From positions 115,914-179,913 of the forward strand of contig PNKX01000011.1 of assembly GCA_013822725.1 (NCBI GenBank): 64,000 nt of DNA, in the 5' to 3' direction. This document shows, one piece after another, positions 41,651-53,797 of the stretch. A program made the position numbers and the translations under genes. This DNA comes from Pirellula sp. (lineage in GTDB: Bacteria > Planctomycetota > Planctomycetia > Pirellulales > Lacipirellulaceae). Position 1 is the first letter of the stretch. The number at the start of each line of letters is the position of its first letter. The notes under the pieces were generated by a model. That model did not search any database. It was not told the DNA's origin and was given only the letters and a program-made list of their open reading frames with translations.

Positions 41651-42676
41651 TCATGCGAAGCGTTGGCCCGCGACAGTGAACTTAGGATTCTGATAGAGGA
41701 CTTCGGACAGCAGTTGAGGTGAACCTCTCTCCGGGCCGCGCTGGTGGTGCCAGTCGAGATCAGTTGGGACGAGCGACTCGTCGTAGGGCCAAGGAGTGAA
41801 AGGATCTGCGCCGAGTGCTGTGGTCAGCTTCGACGAGTCCATCGCCACGTTCCCCGCGCGGGGTGGAATGGGCCCCGCCGCGTGTCTCAGGCAGCCCATC
41901 AATAGCTTCGGATCATAGCCGCCGACGCGATTGACGATTTGAGCGATTTCATAGAGCGACAATCGCCGCGGCCCGCCCGCGTGGTAGAGGCCCGTCAGGT
42001 CGCTCGCCAGCAGTCGCTCGAAGAGTCGATTGAGGCAATCGGTATAGGTCGGCGTCCGCACTTCGTCGAAGTAGAGCGTCGCGGGCCGCCCCTTCTTGAA
42101 CCGCGACTGAATCCAATCGATGGCCCCGGCGTGGCCGTTGAAGCTGACGCCCATTGGCAACGAAATCCGCACCGTGCAGGCCTGAGGCAACCAATCGAAC
42201 AGTACCTGCTCGGCGGCGACCATCGTCTTTCCGTAAACGGTCACGGGGTCGGTCGGTTCCCCTTCGACATAGCTGCCACCGTCGCGGCCGGCGAAGACGA
42301 GGTCGATCGAAGCGTGAACCAGCCGCACGTCACGCTCGGCGATGATCGAGGCCAGATTGATTAGCCCCTCAACGTTGGTGCGCCATGCGAGCCGCGTGTC
42401 AAGTTCGCAGGCGCGGAGCGCACAGTTACCGGCGCAATCGAGCACCGAGCGGAACTGCCAACGATCGAAGAGGCGCGTCAGTTCATCACGATCTTCGGCG
42501 TCGCAGGCAACAATGTTCGGCGCCGTCAACTTCCAATTGTCGGCCTGCCGAATGCCGACGACGCGCCCTGGATAGCGCTGCGAGAAGTAATCGAAGGCGT
42601 TGTAGCCCGCAACGCCGGCGACGCCGGTAATCAGCAGCGGGAAGGGAATGTCGCGAGTGAGGTCGGCGGCGGGCAT
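41651..42676 (-). CDS. RmlD-like extended SDR protein with altered active site
   Basis: 341 residues. The NAD(P)-binding loop 'LLITGVAGVAGYNAFDYF' (G18..G24) and the layout 'LDCAGNCALRACELDTRLAW', 'RTNVEGLINLASI' and 'PTYTDCLNRLFERLLASD' match dTDP-4-dehydrorhamnose reductase-like proteins. The catalytic YxxxK is replaced: 'VYGKTMVAAEQ' has Tyr148 but Met152 instead of Lys. The upstream 'STD' motif reads 'ASIDLVF'. So it may bind nucleotide or sugar without catalysing reduction, as MAT2B-type regulatory proteins do, or use another mechanism. It is followed on the same strand, 50 bp away, by the kdsB gene's stop. Confidence 0.8.
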   Translation of the reverse strand: MPAADLTRDIPFPLLITGVAGVAGYNAFDYFSQRYPGRVVGIRQADNWKLTAPNIVACDAEDRDELTRLFDRWQFRSVLDCAGNCALRACELDTRLAWRTNVEGLINLASIIAERDVRLVHASIDLVFAGRDGGSYVEGEPTDPVTVYGKTMVAAEQVLFDWLPQACTVRISLPMGVSFNGHAGAIDWIQSRFKKGRPATLYFDEVRTPTYTDCLNRLFERLLASDLTGLYHAGGPRRLSLYEIAQIVNRVGGYDPKLLMGCLRHAAGPIPPRAGNVAMDSSKLTTALGADPFTPWPYDESLVPTDLDWHHQRGPERGSPQLLSEVLYQNPKFTVAGQRFA

Positions 42677-42726
42677 CGGTCCATTTTACGGGGTCGACGC
42701 TGCGGACGCCACGACGCGGGCACCCA

Positions 42727-43494
42727 CTAGGCCACCCGCCGGGCGACAAAATCGGCGAAATCCTCCGGCGTATCGATGCCGCGGGTCGCTTGGGCCGTCA
42801 CCGCGACGAGAATCGCCTCGCCATTTTCGAGGACGCGAAGTTGCTCAAGCTTCTCAATTTGCTCCAGCCGCCCAACCGGCCACTGCGGCATCTGCATGAG
42901 CAGCGAGCGGCGGTAGCCGTAGATGCCGATGTGCTGGTGGAACGTCGCCGGCTCGGCGGCGAGCAACCGATCGTCCCACTCGCGGGCGTGCGGGATCGGG
43001 CTGCGCGAGAAGTAGAGGGCCCGGCCCGCGCCGTCGAACGTCACCTTGACGCAGGAAAGATCTTCGAGCTTGTGACGATCGCGGATCGGCGTCGCCAGCG
43101 TCGCCATCGCGGCCGTCGGCGTCGCTTCAAGCAGTTCGAACAAGCGGTCAATCGCGGCGGGGTCGGCTTCAGGTTCGTCGCCTTGGAGGTTGACGATCAC
43201 TTCGGCGGCGGGATAGCCGGCGACCGCTTCGGCGACGCGATCTGTGCCGCTCGGGCAATCGGGGCTCGTCATCACCACCGGGGCGCCAAAGCGGCGGCAC
43301 TCGGCGGCAATCTCTTCGTCGTCGGTCGCGATCAGGATCAGTTCAGCCCGCTTCACGTTGACGGCCGCTTCGTAGGTGTGTTGGAGGATCGACTTGCCGG
43401 CGGCGCGGAGCAGCATCTTGTCGGGGAGCCGCGTCGAACGGCGGCGGGCGGGAATTACCAAGATGCGGCGGATGGCGGAGCGAACGGTCGACAT
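42727..43494 (-). CDS. kdsB: 3-deoxy-manno-octulosonate cytidylyltransferase
   Basis: 255 residues from ATG 43494, the usual length for KdsB, which makes CMP-Kdo for lipopolysaccharide. Motifs: 'LVIPARRRSTRLPDKML' (nucleotide-binding loop, normally 'IPARYGSTRLPGKPL'), 'IATDDEEIAAECRRFGA', 'MTSPDCPSGTDRVAEA', 'VIVNLQGDEPEADPAAIDRL', 'ALYFSRSPIPHARE' and 'HIGIYGYRRSLL'. The Mg-binding Asp in 'QGDEP' is present. The frame continues upstream for 30 codons without signal. It is divergent from glmS. Its presence implies an outer membrane with Kdo-containing LPS. Confidence 0.92.
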   Translation of the reverse strand: MSTVRSAIRRILVIPARRRSTRLPDKMLLRAAGKSILQHTYEAAVNVKRAELILIATDDEEIAAECRRFGAPVVMTSPDCPSGTDRVAEAVAGYPAAEVIVNLQGDEPEADPAAIDRLFELLEATPTAAMATLATPIRDRHKLEDLSCVKVTFDGAGRALYFSRSPIPHAREWDDRLLAAEPATFHQHIGIYGYRRSLLMQMPQWPVGRLEQIEKLEQLRVLENGEAILVAVTAQATRGIDTPEDFADFVARRVA

Positions 43495-43696
43495 GGCAAG
43501 CGGGCCTCGCGAGAGAATCGGTACGGGCGAGTAAAGTAACTGGTTTCCCCGACTCCCCCAAGAGCGAATCGCCGCGGCGGACATTCGCGTAGTCGAGTTT
43601 TTCAGGCCGTGCTACGCTTGCTGGCAGTGGCGCAATCGGTTGGCGGCCGGCGTCAGCTAGCATCGCTCGCGGTTCGAATCGAGGAAGGGACAACGC

Positions 43697-45562
43697 ATGT
43701 GCGGCATCGTCGGCTACATCGGGCCTGATCAGGCTGCTGACTTCCTGGTGGCGGGATTGCGCCGGCTCGAATACCGCGGTTATGACAGCGCGGGGATCGT
43801 CACTGCCGAACGCGGCAACCTGACCATCGCCAAAAGCGCCGGTCGCGTTGACGAGCTGGCTGCGCTTTTGAAACGGATGCCGGTGCGCGGATCGCTCGGG
43901 GTCGGCCACACGCGGTGGGCGACGCACGGCCCGGCGACCGACGAGAATGCTCACCCTCATGTCGGCGGCAACGGCGTACTGGCGCTCGTCCACAACGGCG
44001 TCATCGAAAACTTCCGTCCGATCAAGGAACGACTCCTGACAAAGGGGTATGAATTCCGCAGCGCGACCGATAGCGAGGTGGTGGCCCATCTCATCGCCGA
44101 CGAATTGGCCATGCTGCCGCCGTCATTCGACGACTCGGCCGATCCTTACGCCCCGCTGATTGCGGCCGTGCAGGCGGCGCTCGCTCAGCTGCGCGGTACT
44201 TACGGACTCGCCATCGTCTTCCGCGATTGGCCCGACGTGATCGTCGCCGCCCGACTCGGCAGCCCGCTGGTGATCGGCGTCGGCGATCACGAAAAGTACA
44301 TCGCGAGCGACGGTTCGCCGCTCGCCGGGCATACCGACCAGATCGTCTACTTGGCCGATCACGAAATGGCCGTCATTTCGGCCGACTCGATCCGCGTGAT
44401 CCACCGCGATCAGGGCGACGTCGAACACGACGTGAAGCTGCTCAACATCGAATCGAGCGACGTCGAACTGGGCGGCTTTCCGCACTACATGCTCAAGGAA
44501 ATCTTCGAGCAGCCAGAGACGGTGCGAAACGCGATGCGCGGCCGGCTCGATCGCGACGCGGCCACCGCGAAGTTTGGCGGGTTGAACCTGACTCCTCAGC
44601 AATTGCGGTCGATCGACCGGTTCGTCCTCACTGCCTGCGGCACAAGTTGGCACTCAGCGCTCGTGGGTGAATACATGATCGAGACGCTGGCGCGCATCCC
44701 GGTCGAAGTGGAATACGCGAGCGAACTACGGTACCGCAATCCGCCGCTGACGCCGACGACGCTGCTCTTCGCGCTCACCCAAAGCGGCGAAACGATCGAC
44801 ACGCTGGCCGCCCTGCGCGAAATGAAGCGCAAGGGGCACCCGACGATGGCGATTTGCAACGTCGTCGGCAGCACAATCGCGCGTGAGGCCGACGGCGGCG
44901 TCTATCTGCACGCCGGTCCGGAAATCGGCGTCGCGTCGACAAAGGCCTACACGTCGCAGTGCGTCGTGATGGCGCTGCTCGCCCTTCACTTCGGCCGGCT
45001 GCATCATTTGAGTTACGAAGCGGGCCTGCGGATCATTGATGATTTGGAGAAATTGCCCTCACAAGTCGAGAAGGCCCTCGAAACGAACGCCGAATGCCGC
45101 CGCATCGCGGGCAAGTACGCCGGCTGCGATAACTTCCTCTACCTTGGTCGGCTATACAATTTTCCGACGGCTCTCGAAGGAGCGCTGAAACTCAAAGAAA
45201 TTAGCTACGTCCATGCCGAGGGGTATCCGGCGGCCGAAATGAAGCACGGCCCCATCGCGCTAGTCGACGAACACACGCCGAGCGTCTTCATCGTGCCGCG
45301 CTGCGGCGTCTACGATAAAATCGTGGCGAACGTCGAAGAGATCAAGGCCCGCGGCGGGCCGGTGATTGCGATCGTCGAAGAGGGGGATCGCGAAGTGGCG
45401 GAGATTGCCGACGACGTACTGGAAATTCCCGCGACGGCCGACTTCCTGCAGCCGGTGGTGGCGGCGATTCCGCTGCAGCTGTTGGCGTATCACATTGCGG
45501 TCCTGCGCGGCTGCGACGTCGACAAGCCGCGGAACCTAGCGAAGAGCGTGACGGTCGAGTGA
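43697..45562 (+). CDS. glmS: Glutamine--fructose-6-phosphate aminotransferase (isomerizing)
   Basis: 621 residues. GlmS makes glucosamine-6-phosphate from fructose-6-phosphate and glutamine, the first step to UDP-GlcNAc. The start 'MCGIVGYIG' exposes the catalytic Cys1 after Met removal. The glutaminase domain shows 'EYRGYDSAGI', 'GHTRWATHGPATDENAHPH', 'VHNGVIENF' and 'SATDSEVVAHLI'. Two SIS domains follow ('ACGTSWHSALVGEYMIE', 'TQSGETIDTLAALREMKRKG', 'FLYLGRLYNFPTALEGALKL', 'EMKHGPIALVDE'), ending in 'KPRNLAKSVTVE'. No glmS ribozyme signature was recognised in the 202-bp upstream gap. Confidence 0.97.
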   Translation: MCGIVGYIGPDQAADFLVAGLRRLEYRGYDSAGIVTAERGNLTIAKSAGRVDELAALLKRMPVRGSLGVGHTRWATHGPATDENAHPHVGGNGVLALVHNGVIENFRPIKERLLTKGYEFRSATDSEVVAHLIADELAMLPPSFDDSADPYAPLIAAVQAALAQLRGTYGLAIVFRDWPDVIVAARLGSPLVIGVGDHEKYIASDGSPLAGHTDQIVYLADHEMAVISADSIRVIHRDQGDVEHDVKLLNIESSDVELGGFPHYMLKEIFEQPETVRNAMRGRLDRDAATAKFGGLNLTPQQLRSIDRFVLTACGTSWHSALVGEYMIETLARIPVEVEYASELRYRNPPLTPTTLLFALTQSGETIDTLAALREMKRKGHPTMAICNVVGSTIAREADGGVYLHAGPEIGVASTKAYTSQCVVMALLALHFGRLHHLSYEAGLRIIDDLEKLPSQVEKALETNAECRRIAGKYAGCDNFLYLGRLYNFPTALEGALKLKEISYVHAEGYPAAEMKHGPIALVDEHTPSVFIVPRCGVYDKIVANVEEIKARGGPVIAIVEEGDREVAEIADDVLEIPATADFLQPVVAAIPLQLLAYHIAVLRGCDVDKPRNLAKSVTVE

Positions 45563-45583
45563 CGGCTGACCACGTTGAATTTT

Positions 45584-45676
45584 GACAGGATAACAGGATT
45601 TCGCGGATGAACTGGATGGAATGCGCTCTCGCCAGAGTCTTCATCCTGTCGATCCGCGAAATCCTGTTATCCCGTC
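45584..45676. repeat. Inverted-repeat pair ('gacaggataacaggattt' family)
   Basis: Left arm 45584-45608 and right arm 45652-45676 are reverse complements with one mismatch and a 43-bp spacer. It is the same family as 19356-19487. Confidence 0.8.
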
Positions 45677-45713
45677 TAGTCTTCTAAAAAAACGGACCTT
45701 CCAAATCAGCCTC

Positions 45714-46421
45714 ATGCTGCTCGTCGCGATCGCCACCTACAACGAGATCGAGAATCTGCCGACGCTCGTCGCGGCGATTCGCGAGCGGTTACCCGACGCC
45801 GACCTGCTGGTGGTCGATGACAATTCGCCCGACGGCACGGGCCGCTGGTGCGATGAAGAAGCGGCGCGCTCGCCATGGTTCTCCGTCATACACCGCGAGG
45901 GGAAGTTGGGCCTCGGCTCGGCATCGTGGACCGCGATGCAAGCCGCCATCGAGCGCGGCTACGAGTGGCTCATCACGCTCGACGCCGATTGGAGCCATCC
46001 GCCCGAAGCGCTGCCGCGACTCGTGGCCGCCTCCGCGAACGCCGACGTCGTCATCGGTTCGCGCTACTGCCCCGGCGGCGAGATTCATGGCTGGCCGCCG
46101 AGTCGGCGCGTCGTTAGTAAAATGATGAACGCCGCGACGCGACTGGCGCTGGGCATCCCGGTGCGCGACGCGAGTACGGCTTGCCGTCTCTACCGCGTGG
46201 CCAAGCTCGCGGAGCTCGACTTCAACGACCTGCACGCCACCGGCTACGCCTACTTGGAGGAAATCCTCTGGCAGCTGCACCGTAGCGGCGCACGGTTTGC
46301 TGAAATACCGATCGCCTTCACCGATCGCCGGGCCGGCGCCTCGAAAGTGGGCGTGGGCGAAGCGGTCGGAAAAGCCAAGGTGCTCGCGCGTTTGGCCGGG
46401 CGGCGATTGAGCGGAAAGTAA
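45714..46421 (+). CDS. DPM1-type polyprenol monophosphomannose synthase-like glycosyltransferase
   Basis: 235 residues from ATG 45714; the open frame upstream runs through the dispersed repeat and is not coding. It is a GT2 fold: 'MLLVAIATYNEIENLPTLVA', 'LLVVDDNSPDGTGRW', 'ITLDADWSHPPEALPRLV' (metal-binding DxD-like site), 'VVIGSRYCPGG' and 'DASTACRLYRVAKL'. The family uses GDP-mannose (or UDP-glucose) and a polyprenyl phosphate at the cytoplasmic membrane face. There is no C-terminal membrane anchor, as in DPM1 types. The substrate is inferred from the family only. Confidence 0.85.
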   Translation: MLLVAIATYNEIENLPTLVAAIRERLPDADLLVVDDNSPDGTGRWCDEEAARSPWFSVIHREGKLGLGSASWTAMQAAIERGYEWLITLDADWSHPPEALPRLVAASANADVVIGSRYCPGGEIHGWPPSRRVVSKMMNAATRLALGIPVRDASTACRLYRVAKLAELDFNDLHATGYAYLEEILWQLHRSGARFAEIPIAFTDRRAGASKVGVGEAVGKAKVLARLAGRRLSGK

Positions 46422-46659
46422 CTCACTTCGACGTTCTCCGGAGTCGCCGAGAGACGATGACGACGCCGGAATTCTCGGGATTCGCCTAAAGTTTTCCAGT
46501 GCCTTGGGAAAGAGCAGTCACGCCCAAACAATTCGCAAATTCGACCCTAACAATCGCGGCAACTTGCGCGGCTGGAGCGATTTGACTCAAGTTTCTCTCG
46601 CACTACCGGCCGCAACCTATCCTTTTCCTGTTCGCAGTATCTAGCACAGGATTTTCGCC

Positions 46660-47868
<1,209 letters not shown>

Positions 47869-48024
47869 TTCGATTCGCTTCCGCGAAGTCTCAAAGCAAA
47901 GTTCGACGCGACCGCTTTTACGGCCGCGCCGCGTTTGCTCCCGGCTACCCCAGTCGGTTACCATGGACGCCAAGTCGCAACGGCGGCGGGCGGCGTCTAT
48001 GGTCTGAATCGGGGAGCAGGGTTC

Positions 48025-49008
48025 ATGAGGCTTCGAGTAGCAGGCGTCTGGTTGTTCTTATTGGCGCTGAGCGTCGCGACGAACGCCGTCGCCGGCGAAT
48101 TCAAGTGGCAGGCGCCCGACGGTGATCACGTCGTCCTCGACTTCGACGGTAAGCCGGTGCTCAGCTACATGATGCCGAAGCTTGACGAGTCGAGTGAAGA
48201 GAAGCGTAACGATACGTTCAAGCCGTACCATCACGTCTTCAGCCCCGGCGGCGAGACGCTTCTCACCAAGGGCCCGGGCGGACTCTTCCCGCATCATCGG
48301 GGGCTCTTCTTCGGCTTCAACAAGATCACCTACGGCGACGGCAAGAAGTGCGATACGTGGCACTGCACGGGCAAGACGTTCCAGTCGCATGAAGAGGTGA
48401 TCGAGCAGGAAGCCGACGAGGATGGCGCTTCTCAAATCGTCGCCATCGACTGGCACGGCCAGGATGGCGAAGTCTTTGCCCATGAGAAGCGCGAAGTTGA
48501 CGTTCAAAGGGCCGAACACGACGGCGTCGCAGGGTGGCAGATCGACTTTTCCTCGCACCTCGAAACGGCCGACGGCCAGCCGATCCATCTGGACGGCGAT
48601 CCGCAGCATGCCGGCTTTCAGTTCCGCGCGACGCAACAGGTTCCTGATAAAACAGCGGCCGAGACTTACTATGTCCGGACCGATGGCAAAGGAAAGCCGG
48701 GCGACTACCGGAACTGGAATCACGACGACCCGACGGCCGAAGGGAACGCCGAGAATGAGAACCGGCCATGGAACGCCCTGAGCTTCGTCGTCGACGGCCA
48801 GCGTTACACCGTCGTCTATCTCGACCATCCGTCGAACCCCAAGCCGTCTCGCTACAGCGAACGCGATTACGGACGGTTTGGATCGTATTTCGTCGCCGAC
48901 GTGACGAAGGACCAACCGCTCGATGTGAAGTACCGCATTTGGGTGCAGCCGGGCGAGATGACGGTCGAGGAATGCGCCGCCCTTTCGCAGCAATTCATTA
49001 GCAAGTAG
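48025..49008 (+). CDS. Secreted PmoA-like (DUF6807) protein
   Basis: 327 residues from ATG 48025, with 'GGGGAGCAGGG' just upstream. It has a signal peptide ('MRLRVAGVWLFLLALSVATN'). The PmoA/DUF6807 pattern is seen as 'PYHHVFSPGGETLLTKGPGG', 'LFPHHRGLFFGFNKIT', 'RPWNALSFVVDGQRYTVVYL' and the C-terminal 'YRIWVQPGEMTVEECAALSQ'. Planctomycetes encode many such exported proteins, often among sulfatase or glycan-degradation genes. Their function is unproven and the methane-monooxygenase name is historical. It is a single gene. Confidence 0.85.
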   Translation: MRLRVAGVWLFLLALSVATNAVAGEFKWQAPDGDHVVLDFDGKPVLSYMMPKLDESSEEKRNDTFKPYHHVFSPGGETLLTKGPGGLFPHHRGLFFGFNKITYGDGKKCDTWHCTGKTFQSHEEVIEQEADEDGASQIVAIDWHGQDGEVFAHEKREVDVQRAEHDGVAGWQIDFSSHLETADGQPIHLDGDPQHAGFQFRATQQVPDKTAAETYYVRTDGKGKPGDYRNWNHDDPTAEGNAENENRPWNALSFVVDGQRYTVVYLDHPSNPKPSRYSERDYGRFGSYFVADVTKDQPLDVKYRIWVQPGEMTVEECAALSQQFISK

Positions 49009-49011
49009 ATC

Positions 49012-49097
49012 AATAAAAGCCACCGGCTCCGCCCGTGGACGAAGCGCCCCAAAGCGTCATGACAATTCGTCCACCGGCAAAGCCGGTGGCTTCTATT
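49012..49097. repeat. Family C palindrome pair (inverted)
   Basis: 'AAAAGCCACCGGCTCCGCCC' at 49012-49040 and 'GTCCACCGGCAAAGCCGGTG' at 49069-49097. The layout is that of 10915-11000, with an unrelated spacer. Confidence 0.75.
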
Positions 49098-49136
49098 TAC
49101 GCCCAAGATCCAATCCATCGCAGCACAGGACGCACG

Positions 49137-50312
49137 ATGCCCGCTCTCCCCCCGCTCAACCCGCCGATCCGCACGCTTCTCGGCCCCGGTCCCAGCGACA
49201 TTCACCCCCGCGTCCTGGCGGCAATGGCCAGGCCGACCGTCGGCCATCTCGATCCCTACTATCTGCAAGTGATGGACAAAGTGCAGGGAGGCCTGCGGGA
49301 ACTCTTCCGCACGACCAACCGGATGACGTTCGCCGTCAGCGGCACCGGCTCGGCCGGCATGGAGGCGACGGTCGTCAACTTGATCGAGCCGGGTGATTCG
49401 ATGGTGATCGGCGTCAACGGCGTCTTCGGCGGCCGGATGACCGACGTCGCCGCGCGAGCTGGCGCCAACGTCACCAAAGTTGAGCGTCCGTGGGGCGAGG
49501 TGTTCACGCCCGAGGAAATCAAGAAAGCAGTCGACGCGGCGAAGCCGAAAGTCGTGGGCATCGTGATGGCCGAGACCTCGACCGGCGCCTATCAGCCGAT
49601 CGAAGAAATTGCCAAGATCGTCCACGACGCCGGTGCACTGCTGCTGGTCGACGCGGTCACCTCGCTCGGCGGCGTCCCGGTCGAAGTCGACAAGTGGGGG
49701 ATCGACGCGATCTACTCCGGCACGCAGAAGTGCCTCAGCTGCCCGCCGGGCCTCGCGCCAGTCTCGTTCAACCAACGGGCGATGGACGTCATCATGGCCC
49801 GCAAGTCGAAGGTCCAAAGCTGGTATCTCGACGTGACCATGCTCGCCAACTACTGGGGATCGGACCGCGTCTATCACCACACGGCGCCGATCAACATGAG
49901 CTACGGCCTGTACGAAGCCGTGTCGATCATTCTCGAAGAAGGGCTCGACGCCTGTTTTGCGCGCCACGCGCTGAACCACCGCGCACTCAAGGCGGGCCTT
50001 GCCGCCATCGGCATTCAGTACGCCGCGCAAGAGGGGCATCAGCTGCCAATGCTCAACGCGGTTCATATTCCGGCCGGGATTGACGAAGCCAAGGTTCGCA
50101 GTGACTTGCTGAACCGGTTTGGCATCGAGATCGGCGCCGGACTGGGGGCGTTCAAGGGGAAGGTCTGGCGCATCGGGTTGATGGGCTACGGCGCGCGCCC
50201 GGCGAACGTTTATCTTGTGCTCTCGGCGCTGGAGCAACTGCTCGCCGAGCAAGGGTATAAGTTCACGCACGGCGCGAGCGTCGCCGCGGCGGCCGAAGCC
50301 TACGCGACCTAA
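49137..50312 (+). CDS. Class V aminotransferase (alanine-glyoxylate / serine-pyruvate type)
   Basis: 391 residues from ATG 49137. It is a PLP enzyme of the AGXT branch: 'RTLLGPGPSDIHPRVLAAMA', 'FAVSGTGSAGMEATVVNLIE', 'VMAETSTGAYQPIEEIAKI', 'LLLVDAVTSLGGVPVEVDKW' (PLP-binding Asp) and 'IYSGTQKCLSCPPGLAPVSF' (Schiff-base Lys in 'GTQKCL'). The C-terminus has 'FGIEIGAGLGAFKGKVWRIG' and 'LMGYGARPANVYL'. It probably converts glyoxylate to glycine with alanine or serine as donor. The upstream gap is occupied by a family C repeat. Confidence 0.93.
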   Translation: MPALPPLNPPIRTLLGPGPSDIHPRVLAAMARPTVGHLDPYYLQVMDKVQGGLRELFRTTNRMTFAVSGTGSAGMEATVVNLIEPGDSMVIGVNGVFGGRMTDVAARAGANVTKVERPWGEVFTPEEIKKAVDAAKPKVVGIVMAETSTGAYQPIEEIAKIVHDAGALLLVDAVTSLGGVPVEVDKWGIDAIYSGTQKCLSCPPGLAPVSFNQRAMDVIMARKSKVQSWYLDVTMLANYWGSDRVYHHTAPINMSYGLYEAVSIILEEGLDACFARHALNHRALKAGLAAIGIQYAAQEGHQLPMLNAVHIPAGIDEAKVRSDLLNRFGIEIGAGLGAFKGKVWRIGLMGYGARPANVYLVLSALEQLLAEQGYKFTHGASVAAAAEAYAT

Positions 50313-50491
50313 CGAATCGGCCCGGACGCTCCATGTCAAGCAGCGATGCCGCCTTAGCGGTGGTTCTCCGCGCCACTTTAAGGCCCCGCGCCCGTCGACT
50401 ACAATCGCCAGTCGGCGGCGCCCTCTGAAGCGTCGCCGTCTCGTCGGCTCTTATCGACGCCGTCTTGTTTGTTCATTCGCGGAGATTCCCA

Positions 50492-52450
<1,959 letters not shown>

Positions 52451-52470
52451 CCGAGGTGCTACCCGCCAAG

Positions 52471-52567
52471 TTGTCATCCTGAGCCCTTCGGCCTCTCAGG
52501 GTAAATGCAGCGAAGGATCTGGCGTCTCCATCGAGATTCTAGATTTTTCGCTTCGCTCAGAATGACG
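52471..52567. repeat. Dispersed 'gtcatcctgagc' repeat
   Basis: Ends 'TTGTCATCCTGAGC' and 'GCTCAGAATGACGC' are inverted, with 'GCAGCGAAGGATCT' between them. It is related to 18074-18134 and lies in the convergent gap between acs and the phosphodiesterase gene. Confidence 0.65.
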
Positions 52568-52585
52568 CGCTCGCCAGATTGCGGT

Positions 52586-53491
52586 TCAACGGCTCTTGAA
52601 CTCCCGCACCGCATCGACCGTCACTTGCGGGTAATCAGTCGCGAACGATTCCGCGCCGAGTTCGAGCAACCGGCGATAGACGGCGGGATCGGCGTTCTCC
52701 CACGGCAGCACTTGGAAGACGATGTCGCGCGACTTCAGTTCGTCGCGCACCTTCTCCAGGAACGCGATCGACGGGACGAACGGCTCGGCATCGACCGGGT
52801 CGCCGACAACTTTGACGTGGATCTGCAGGTGGGTGATTCCCTCGAAATTCTTCGCGCGAATTGCCGCGAGACGCTTTTCTAGTTCCGCCTCGGTTCCGCC
52901 GTTCCAGATGAGCGTGAGCGACTCCGGCACGCGCTCTTTCCATTGCCGAATGAGATCGTGGTGCTTGGTCGTGAATATGATCTGCTTCTGCAGGCCCGCG
53001 TTGACGACCTGCTTCTGCAGTTGATCGAGGTCTACGTTCTCCGTCTTGATGTCAAGGTAAACGAGCCGATCGGGATGGCCCTGCATGGCGTCGAATAGCT
53101 CAGCGAGCGTCGGTACGCGTTGCCCGGCGTACTGCTGGCCGCGAAACGAGCCGACTTCCAACTTCTGCACTTCGTCGGCCGTCAGGTTTTCGACCCCCTC
53201 CCCTTGCTTCGCTTTCTCGACGTTACTGACGACGCGGCGAAGGTCGACGTCGTGAAAGCAGACGATGACGCCGTCTTTGGTCGTACGCAGATCAGCTTCC
53301 GGAGTGACGCCGACGTCCCACATCGCTTGGAAAGATTCCAGCGTATTCTCCGGCATGTCGATACCGGCGCCGCGATGGGCCTGGATGTGGAAGTTCAGTC
53401 TGGGCTCAGCGGAAACAGCGGCGCCCACTGCCAACGCTGCTGCGATGCATCCAGTAATGTTAGCCAGCCATCGCTTTGAACGAACGTCCAT
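52586..53491 (-). CDS. Secreted glycerophosphodiester phosphodiesterase-like protein
   Basis: 301 residues with a signal peptide ('WLANITGCIAAALAVGAAVS'). The GDPD TIM barrel shows 'IQAHRGAGIDMPENTLESFQ' (His-Arg, catalytic), 'EADLRTTKDGVIVCFHDVDL' (Glu-x-Asp metal site and second His), 'LVYLDIKTENVDLDQLQ' and the closing 'VFQVLPWENADPAVYRRLLE' then 'FATDYP'. It hydrolyses glycerophosphodiesters such as glycerophosphocholine outside the cytoplasm. It is a single gene; the 306-bp region upstream (53492-53797) shows nothing recognisable. Confidence 0.9.
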   Translation of the reverse strand: MDVRSKRWLANITGCIAAALAVGAAVSAEPRLNFHIQAHRGAGIDMPENTLESFQAMWDVGVTPEADLRTTKDGVIVCFHDVDLRRVVSNVEKAKQGEGVENLTADEVQKLEVGSFRGQQYAGQRVPTLAELFDAMQGHPDRLVYLDIKTENVDLDQLQKQVVNAGLQKQIIFTTKHHDLIRQWKERVPESLTLIWNGGTEAELEKRLAAIRAKNFEGITHLQIHVKVVGDPVDAEPFVPSIAFLEKVRDELKSRDIVFQVLPWENADPAVYRRLLELGAESFATDYPQVTVDAVREFKSR

Positions 53492-53797
53492 TCCTGCCGC
53501 CCCTCTTGGAGATGTTCTTTCATTTTACGTAGCGTGCCGCCGTCCACCGGAGCCGCACTGCCTGTGAATATAAACCCGCTGCGTACGAGCCGACTACCGC
53601 CAGGCGAAGTATGAGAAGCGATAATACTTATTCGCGAATACTGATTCGAGCTTGGGGTGAAGCATGCCAAATAGCCCACCGCTAACGAAGGCATCGTGAG
53701 CAGTAAACTGCGTCGGCACTTACCTACCCACGAAAGCGCTGAATGATACGTTGAGGACGATGACTCTCGCGAAATTCCCGGTCCGCGTATTAAGCGC

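Noticed and set aside
43621..43690. tRNA-like sequence before glmS ('GTGGCGCAATCGGTTGGCG' and 'GGTTCGAATC')
   Set aside because: D-loop- and T-loop-like strings are present, but no acceptor stem, no five-pair anticodon stem and the T-arm pairing is out of register. Chance similarity or at most a relic.
43495..43696. Possible glmS ribozyme
   Set aside because: The conserved core of the ribozyme was not found in the 202-bp upstream region.
47935..48024. Upstream extension of the PmoA-like protein
   Set aside because: The ATG at 48025 has a good ribosome-binding site and begins a signal peptide. The extension would bury it.
48867..50339. A 490-codon minus-strand open frame
   Set aside because: It covers the class V aminotransferase and the end of the PmoA-like gene in antisense; both have family motifs on the plus strand.
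53395..53694. A 99-codon minus-strand frame overlapping the phosphodiesterase start
   Set aside because: It overlaps the signal peptide of the phosphodiesterase in another frame, and its sequence has no consistent hydrophobic core.
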